Shown here: positions 6,693 through 10,249 of the stretch, piece after piece
How the letters are laid out: the number at the start of each line of letters is the position of its first letter
Position numbering within the stretch: the stretch's first letter is position 1
Assembly (NCBI GenBank): GCA_007124475.1
Contig: SLFB01000298.1
Location: 1 to 10,249, forward strand
Reading direction: 5' to 3'
From: Vibrio sp.
GTDB lineage: Bacteria; Pseudomonadota; Gammaproteobacteria; Enterobacterales; Vibrionaceae
Length of the DNA stretch: 10,249 nt
Position numbers and translations under genes: made by a program
Notes under the pieces: model-generated
What the model saw: the letters and a program-made list of their open reading frames with translations, nothing else
Databases searched by the model: none
Told to the model about the DNA's origin: nothing

Positions 6693-6722
6693 CTACCCAA
6701 ACAACTTGGCGCTACAGGTAGG
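6693..6722 (+). repeat. Truncated left end of an ERIC-like element
   Basis: CTACCCAAACAACTTGG followed by CGCTACAGGTAGG matches the left 30 bases of the element at 5595 with few changes, then similarity stops. No right half is seen before the next gene. It lies 8 bases after the DUF3943 stop codon, in the same orientation as the two longer copies, and directly precedes a terminator hairpin. Confidence 0.75.
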
Positions 6723-6730
6723 AAATATAG

Positions 6731-6761
6731 AGCGATCTTGTACATGACTAAGGTCGCTTTT
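6731..6761 (+). terminator. Rho-independent terminator of the DUF3943 gene
   Basis: A 9-bp stem AGCGATCTT / AAGGTCGCT (6731-6739 with 6750-6758, one G-U pair) with a 10-base loop is followed by TTTTAT. It lies 46 bases after the DUF3943 stop codon. The stem is moderately strong and the U-tract is short, so termination may be partial. Confidence 0.65.
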
Positions 6762-6824
6762 ATAAAACACTTTTGTGCGCCAGCTAGAATTATCTCATCT
6801 AAGTCGATGGCCAGTTCACAGAAA

Positions 6825-6838
6825 TTGATCAACATCAA
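6825..6838. promoter_or_regulatory. FNR box (perfect TTGAT-N4-ATCAA)
   Basis: TTGATCAACATCAA matches the FNR consensus TTGAT-N4-ATCAA at all ten fixed positions. Its centre (6831.5) lies about 41 bases upstream of a start predicted from the -10-like TACACT at 6860-6865, which is class II activator geometry overlapping the -35 region. The site lies 63 bases before the ATG of the ACT-domain regulator and is not near any other gene start, so it most likely controls that gene, activating it when oxygen is scarce. The match is seen directly; regulation is inferred. Confidence 0.75.
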
Positions 6839-6859
6839 TCTTTATTATTATTGACCACC

Positions 6860-6865
6860 TACACT
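6860..6865 (+). promoter_or_regulatory. -10 element of an FNR-dependent promoter
   Basis: TACACT matches TATAAT at four of six positions and sits at the spacing expected for a class II FNR-activated promoter; no good -35 exists at 6837-6842, as expected if FNR supplies the contact. Transcription would start near 6872, giving a leader of about 29 bases with the ribosome binding site inside. TGTAAT at 6865-6870 is an alternative but places FNR about four bases too far upstream. Confidence 0.45.
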
Positions 6866-6889
6866 GTAATTAAGCGTTAAGGCTATGCT

Positions 6890-6896
6890 AGGAGGT
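6890..6896 (+). promoter_or_regulatory. Strong ribosome binding site of the ACT-domain gene
   Basis: AGGAGGT, a full complement of the 16S rRNA tail, precedes the ATG at 6901 by four bases. It fixes the start codon and predicts efficient translation. Confidence 0.85.
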
Positions 6897-6900
6897 CATT

Positions 6901-7413
6901 ATGAACTGTACTTTTATTGTAAACTTTGTTGGCACGGCCACAGCTACCACGATTAAAGAGCTAGCTGCAATCACGAATGAAAATCAAGGTAAGTGGTTGA
7001 TAAGTAAAGTTAACTTTATAGAAAACCAAGTTGCCGCCATTATTAAAATTGAGGTTCCAACCGGCAATGCTGAAGTGGTCAAAGCAGCCTTTCATTCTCA
7101 TCCCGATCTTTTAGTTCATATTACTGATTGTGATAACCAAACTGGATTACAAGAGATCATTTATCAAATTCGAGTAGATGCCAATGACCGTTTTGGCATT
7201 GTCAATGAAATCACTCACCTACTTGATGGACAAGGAATCAGCATTTTAGATATGGATTGCCAACGCGTCTTTTTAGCCACGGGGGGCGGCGTCAGTTCAA
7301 GTCTCTTTAGCTCTACCATGACTCTCAAATTACCCAGTGAAATTCGCATTGAGGATGTGATTAAAGAACTGGAAGCACTTAGTGAAGATACTCGTGTGAT
7401 GCTCGACTCATAA
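6901..7413 (+). CDS. GcvR-like tandem ACT-domain regulatory protein
   Basis: A 170-aa cytosolic protein made of two ACT domains (about residues 2-75 and 84-165) with no DNA-binding segment, the layout of GcvR, the glycine cleavage repressor that acts by binding GcvA. E. coli GcvR has about 190 aa. The second domain keeps the ligand-loop motif (DANDRFGIVNEI, about 93-104); in the first domain this loop is GTATATTIKEL, without the usual DRxGI, so only the second domain is likely to bind a small ligand such as an amino acid. The segment ATGGGVSSSLFSSTM near 126-140 links two strands of the second domain. It is transcribed alone, from a promoter with a perfect FNR box, and ends at a hairpin at 7453. 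It is probably a GcvR paralogue rather than GcvR itself; the true partner is unknown. Confidence 0.8.
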   Translation: MNCTFIVNFVGTATATTIKELAAITNENQGKWLISKVNFIENQVAAIIKIEVPTGNAEVVKAAFHSHPDLLVHITDCDNQTGLQEIIYQIRVDANDRFGIVNEITHLLDGQGISILDMDCQRVFLATGGGVSSSLFSSTMTLKLPSEIRIEDVIKELEALSEDTRVMLDS

Positions 7414-7452
7414 TCTAACCACCACCTAACTTAATCAATAGCTCAATCAATA

Positions 7453-7474
7453 AAGGGAGGCTCTGGCCTCCCTT
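7453..7474. terminator. Bidirectional Rho-independent terminator in a convergent gap
   Basis: A perfect 9-bp stem AAGGGAGGC / GCCTCCCTT (7453-7461 with 7466-7474) with a TCTG loop lies between the converging regulator gene and nspC. On the minus strand it is followed by TATTGATT after the stem's own U-rich end; on the plus strand by ACTCTTTG. Both tails are modest, but the stem is strong and the position, 39 bases after the plus-strand stop, fits a shared terminator. Confidence 0.75.
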
Positions 7475-7486
7475 ACTCTTTGTCAC

Positions 7487-7510
7487 GACAGCGAGAAGTT
7501 ACTCGCTGTC
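7487..7510. repeat. Second hairpin downstream of nspC
   Basis: A perfect 9-bp inverted repeat GACAGCGAG / CTCGCTGTC (7487-7495 with 7502-7510) with a 6-base loop. No U-tract follows on either strand. On the nspC message it comes 28 bases after the stop and precedes the terminator at 7453-7474, so it may protect the 3' end or back up termination. Confidence 0.55.
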
Positions 7511-7538
7511 AATCGACAATACATGGCTCGAAAAACAA

Positions 7539-8669
7539 TTAAACCGACCACTGAGATAAAGAGCGTTTAAAGTCTTGATAACCAAACTCATTTAACTTAA
7601 TGATTTGTCCGTCACGACGCTCACAATACACCGATGGCATTTTTAAGCCATTAAACCAGTTCAGCTTCACCATCGTATAACCGGCGCTATCCATAATATG
7701 CAGCTTTTGTCCGATCTGTAATGGCTGAGCAAATTTAGTCACGCAGAATTGATCGCCAGCCAAACAAGAACATGAGCCAATCACATATTCATACTCACCT
7801 TGTGCCGTTGCTTCACGAACAGACGCTGGTTCTTGATAAATCAAGGTATCAAGGCGGTGCGCTTCCGTCGCCGAGTCAACAATCGCGGTTTGCATCTCAT
7901 TATCCACGATATCAACCACGGTAACGACTAAATCTGTGGTTTGAGTAATGATCGCTTCACCTGGCTCAAGGTACAACTGCACTTGATGTTTATCTGCAAA
8001 CGCTTTCAGCGCATCAGCGAGTTTATCCACATCATAGCCCGGCCAAGTAAAGAATACGCCACCGCCTAAGCTTACCCAGTCAAGTTTATCAAGATAAGCA
8101 CCAAACTTGTCAGAAATTGCATCAAGCAGCGCGATAAATGCGTCCACATCCTTGTTCTCACAGTTCATGTGGAACATCACACCATTGATAGCGTCGAAAA
8201 CGCTGCTATCTAGCTTATCAAACTGCACTCCGAGACGAGAAAACTTACGAGCAGGATTAGCTAAGTCTTGCCCCGCATAACTCACTCCCGGATTCAAACG
8301 TAAACCTAGCGATGCCTTACCTTCTACCAAGTGGCGATAAGCCGCCAGCTGAGATTGAGAGTTAAAGATCATCTTATCGCAAATATCAGCGACTTCTTTT
8401 ACATCCTGTTCACTGTAACCAACACTGTAAGCGTGTGTTTCACCGCCAAACTTCTCATAACCAAGCTTGACTTCAAATGGCCCTGAGCTGGTGGTGCCAT
8501 CAAGATAAGGCTTAATAATGTCAAACACGCCCCAAGTCGAAAAGCATTTCAATGCCAGCACCAATTTAACCCCTGAGCGCTCTTTTAAACGCTTAGCGAT
8601 TTCCAAATTAGCGATCAATTTGGCTTCATCAATCATGAAATAAGGGGTACTTAATTCATTTTTTTGCAT
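7539..8669 (-). CDS. nspC: Carboxynorspermidine decarboxylase
   Basis: PLP-dependent decarboxylase of the alanine racemase fold (fold III), 376 aa. It turns carboxynorspermidine into norspermidine (and carboxyspermidine into spermidine), the last step of the Vibrio norspermidine pathway. The PLP lysine is Lys41 in LALKCFSTWG; SSGPFEVKLG follows at about 60-69. MFHMNCENK (about 164-172) and the glycine loop WVSLGGGVFFTWPG (about 197-210) shape the active site, EPGEAI (about 234-239) binds the cofactor, and GSCSCLAGD (about 297-305) carries the Cys that reaches the partner subunit's active site in the dimer. The ATG start has an AGGA ribosome binding site ten bases upstream. It follows the dehydrogenase gene after 165 bp that contain a terminator, unlike the tight spacing between the two upstream pathway genes. 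Norspermidine is linked to biofilm control in V. cholerae. Confidence 0.96.
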   Translation of the reverse strand: MQKNELSTPYFMIDEAKLIANLEIAKRLKERSGVKLVLALKCFSTWGVFDIIKPYLDGTTSSGPFEVKLGYEKFGGETHAYSVGYSEQDVKEVADICDKMIFNSQSQLAAYRHLVEGKASLGLRLNPGVSYAGQDLANPARKFSRLGVQFDKLDSSVFDAINGVMFHMNCENKDVDAFIALLDAISDKFGAYLDKLDWVSLGGGVFFTWPGYDVDKLADALKAFADKHQVQLYLEPGEAIITQTTDLVVTVVDIVDNEMQTAIVDSATEAHRLDTLIYQEPASVREATAQGEYEYVIGSCSCLAGDQFCVTKFAQPLQIGQKLHIMDSAGYTMVKLNWFNGLKMPSVYCERRDGQIIKLNEFGYQDFKRSLSQWSV

Positions 8670-8691
8670 CTGATTCTATTCCTGTTTATAC

Positions 8692-8711
8692 CCAGTGATT
8701 TAGATCACTGG
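8692..8711. promoter_or_regulatory. 20-bp palindrome in the nspC leader
   Basis: CCAGTGAT and ATCACTGG (8692-8699 and 8704-8711) form a perfect 8-bp inverted repeat around a TTAG centre, 22 bases upstream of the nspC start codon and just after the terminator that separates it from the dehydrogenase gene. No U-tract follows on either strand. It could be an operator on DNA or a hairpin in the nspC leader close to the ribosome binding site. Role is inference. Confidence 0.5.
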
Positions 8712-8723
8712 TAGTATCCTATA

Positions 8724-8760
8724 AAGAAAAAAACAGCCGCTACCCAGTAGCCGCTGTTTT
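8724..8760 (-). terminator. Strong intrinsic terminator between the dehydrogenase gene and nspC
   Basis: Two 14-base arms (8730-8743 and 8747-8760) pair with a single C-C mismatch (G-G on the minus strand) around a 3-base loop. On the minus strand the hairpin, rich in GC near the loop, ends in seven Ts and then CTTTA, a textbook terminator for transcripts coming from the dehydrogenase gene. The plus-strand tail is only TTTT. Confidence 0.85.
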
Positions 8761-8786
8761 AAACACGCGATATGTCTTTCACACTT

Positions 8787-8817
8787 CTAGCATCGATAGC
8801 CCAGCCATCAATGCTAG
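8787..8817. repeat. Imperfect stem-loop after the dehydrogenase stop codon
   Basis: CTAGCAT-C-GAT pairs with ATC-A-ATGCTAG (8787-8797 with 8807-8817), ten base pairs interrupted by one C-A mismatch, with a 9-base loop. It lies 17 bases after the dehydrogenase stop, ahead of the main terminator at 8724-8760, and lacks a U-tract. It probably helps stabilise the message end. Confidence 0.4.
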
Positions 8818-8834
8818 CATGTACTCAGCGATCA

Positions 8835-10079
8835 TTACTTAAGGATTTTAATATCTGGCTGTCCAGGTTGAAGTTCAATTACATCCCAATCCAAACCAAT
8901 TGATGGCATGGTTTCTAGGAATGGATCTGGGTTCAGCTGTTCGACATTAAACACACCTGCTTGAGCCCACTCGCCACGGAAAAACTGCAGCGCAGCAGTA
9001 ATGGCTGGTACGCCAGTGGTATAAGCAATCGCCTGATGCTCAACATCTTTATAAGCCACTTGGTGATCAGCATTATTATAGATAAAGACACTACGCTCTT
9101 TACCGTCTTTTTTGCCTTGTACCCAAGTACCAATACAAGTTAATCCCGTATAGCCCGGTGCGAGTGACGTTGGATCGGGTAACATGGCTTTCAATACTTG
9201 CAGTGGTTTTACTACCGTTCCATCATGTAAAGTTAATGGCTCTGGATTCAATAAACCAATATCTTTCATTACATTAAAGTAATTCAGGTAACGGTCGCCA
9301 AAGCCCATCCAGAATTCAATCCGTTTTGCTGGAATAAATTCTTGCAGTGACCGGATCTCATCATGAGACATTGAATAGACTTTAAAGTTACCGCAATTGG
9401 GAAAATCGAACTCCAACATACGAGTATGACAAGGAACGCTTTTCCACTGGCCATCTTCCCAATAGAAAGAATCGCCCTGAATTTCCAGCAAGTTAGTTTC
9501 TGGATCAAAGTTAGTCGCGAATTTTTTACCGTGATCGCCTGCGTTAATATCTAACACGTCGATGGTATCAATTTCATCGAATAAATGTTTAGCGGCATAA
9601 GCAGCAAATACACTAACTACGCCTGGATCAAAACCAGCACTCAAAATACCGGTAATGCCCGCTTGCTTAAATTTATCGCGAAACGCCCATTGTGGATCAT
9701 AAGCTTCAGGTACTTGTTGGCCTTCTGTGCATAAGTCAACAGCAACTGAAGTATCCAAATAAGATACCTTCGCTTGGTAGCAAGCTTCCATAATTGTGAC
9801 GTTAACCCAAGGAGGACCAGCGTTAATGACTAAATCTGGCTTCACCTCATTGATCAAGGCGACCAAAGCTGCAACATCATCAGCATCCACTGCGCGAGCT
9901 TCTAGCTTCTTAGTCGAATCTTTAAGGTTATTTTTACCTTTAATGGATTCAATGATCTTCTCACACTTCCCAATAGAACGAGAAGCAATGGTAATATCAC
10001 CCAGTACGTCATTGTTTTGTGCTGCTTTATGAGCAACTACCCAACCAACACCGCCCGCACCAATCTGTAGAATTGACAT
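8835..10079 (-). CDS. Carboxynorspermidine dehydrogenase (synthase), saccharopine dehydrogenase family
   Basis: NADPH-dependent enzyme of 414 aa that condenses aspartate beta-semialdehyde with 1,3-diaminopropane to carboxynorspermidine (with putrescine, carboxyspermidine), the substrate of NspC. The N-terminal Rossmann fold shows GAGGVG at residues 7-12, SRS at 33-35 (the arginine favours NADP over NAD), and the saccharopine-reductase motif NAGPPW at 86-91. The middle holds SAGFDPGVVSVFAAYAAKH, typical of the family, and a catalytic/dimerisation domain runs to the C-terminus. Length fits the Vibrio enzyme. The ATG start follows AGGTAACGGATACT. The gene begins 14 bp after the stop of the diaminobutyrate decarboxylase end, indicating co-transcription, and is followed by two hairpins. 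Confidence 0.95.
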   Translation of the reverse strand: MSILQIGAGGVGWVVAHKAAQNNDVLGDITIASRSIGKCEKIIESIKGKNNLKDSTKKLEARAVDADDVAALVALINEVKPDLVINAGPPWVNVTIMEACYQAKVSYLDTSVAVDLCTEGQQVPEAYDPQWAFRDKFKQAGITGILSAGFDPGVVSVFAAYAAKHLFDEIDTIDVLDINAGDHGKKFATNFDPETNLLEIQGDSFYWEDGQWKSVPCHTRMLEFDFPNCGNFKVYSMSHDEIRSLQEFIPAKRIEFWMGFGDRYLNYFNVMKDIGLLNPEPLTLHDGTVVKPLQVLKAMLPDPTSLAPGYTGLTCIGTWVQGKKDGKERSVFIYNNADHQVAYKDVEHQAIAYTTGVPAITAALQFFRGEWAQAGVFNVEQLNPDPFLETMPSIGLDWDVIELQPGQPDIKILK

Positions 10080-10093
10080 AGTATCCGTTACCT

Positions 10094-10249
10094 TTATTTC
10101 GCTAGCTCAACCGCTAGAGTTTCAATTTTAGCCAGTAAAGATTCAAAGTCTGAAATCTTTAAGCATGGGTTCAAGATTGTGAATTTCAAAGCTGTTTTGC
10201 CATCCACTATGGTTTCGCCAAGTACAGCGACACCGCGTACCAAGGCCTG
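10094..10249 (-). CDS. Diaminobutyrate decarboxylase (group II, PLP-dependent), C-terminal end only
   Basis: Only the last 51 codons are in the window; the frame is open to position 10249 and ends in TAA 14 bases before the dehydrogenase start. The fragment contains VDGKTALKFTILNPCL, resembling the C-terminal strand of group II (glutamate/DABA type) decarboxylases, then a Leu/Glu-rich helix ending in VELAK. In Vibrio the gene in this position makes 1,3-diaminopropane from aspartate semialdehyde via 2,4-diaminobutyrate, often as a fused aminotransferase-decarboxylase. Fusion cannot be judged here. The identification depends mostly on the neighbouring pathway genes. Confidence 0.75.
   Translation of the reverse strand, partial: QALVRGVAVLGETIVDGKTALKFTILNPCLKISDFESLLAKIETLAVELAK

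Noticed and set aside
8933..10032. Several 60-78-codon open frames on both strands inside the dehydrogenase gene
   Set aside because: All lie in other frames of a clearly conserved gene and lack start signals.

Overview
The window looks like ordinary core chromosome of a Vibrionaceae-type gammaproteobacterium (Vibrio, Aliivibrio or Photobacterium; I cannot choose between them). Four things point there: a class Ia ribonucleotide reductase operon nrdA-nrdB-yfaE very close to the enterobacterial one; a norspermidine synthesis cluster (diaminobutyrate decarboxylase end, carboxynorspermidine dehydrogenase, nspC) typical of Vibrio; a YfaY-type CinA protein; and ERIC-family intergenic repeats, known from enterobacteria and Vibrio. 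I saw no phage, IS, CRISPR, tRNA or rRNA sequence.

Layout. 1-3397 (+): nrdA (5' end outside the window), an intercistronic hairpin, nrdB, and yfaE overlapping nrdB by one base. Together they make the two subunits of aerobic ribonucleotide reductase and the ferredoxin that maintains its diferric-tyrosyl cofactor. 3398-4079: a full-length ERIC-like element, then a small minus-strand gene of unknown function with a very strong ribosome binding site. 4080-5318 (-): a CinA/YfaY-like protein whose C-terminal deamidase motif is degraded. 5319-5790: a long divergent intergenic region with a palindrome, a hairpin and a second ERIC-like element carrying a 55-bp internal insertion and ending just before the next gene's ribosome binding site. 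5791-6684 (+): an exported DUF3943 protein, followed by a third, truncated ERIC end and a terminator.

6764-7413 (+): a tandem-ACT, GcvR-like regulator preceded by a perfect FNR box in class II geometry, implying activation under oxygen limitation. 7414-7538 is a convergent gap with two hairpins. 7539-10249 (-): three norspermidine pathway genes. The decarboxylase/aminotransferase end and the dehydrogenase are 14 bp apart and likely co-transcribed; nspC is separated from them by a strong terminator and a 20-bp palindrome, suggesting partly separate control.

No clearly new multi-gene system is visible. The points most worth a second look are the FNR-box/GcvR-like pair, the ERIC element built into the DUF3943 leader, the terminator and palindrome that split the norspermidine cluster, and the small uncharacterised gene at 3629-3895.
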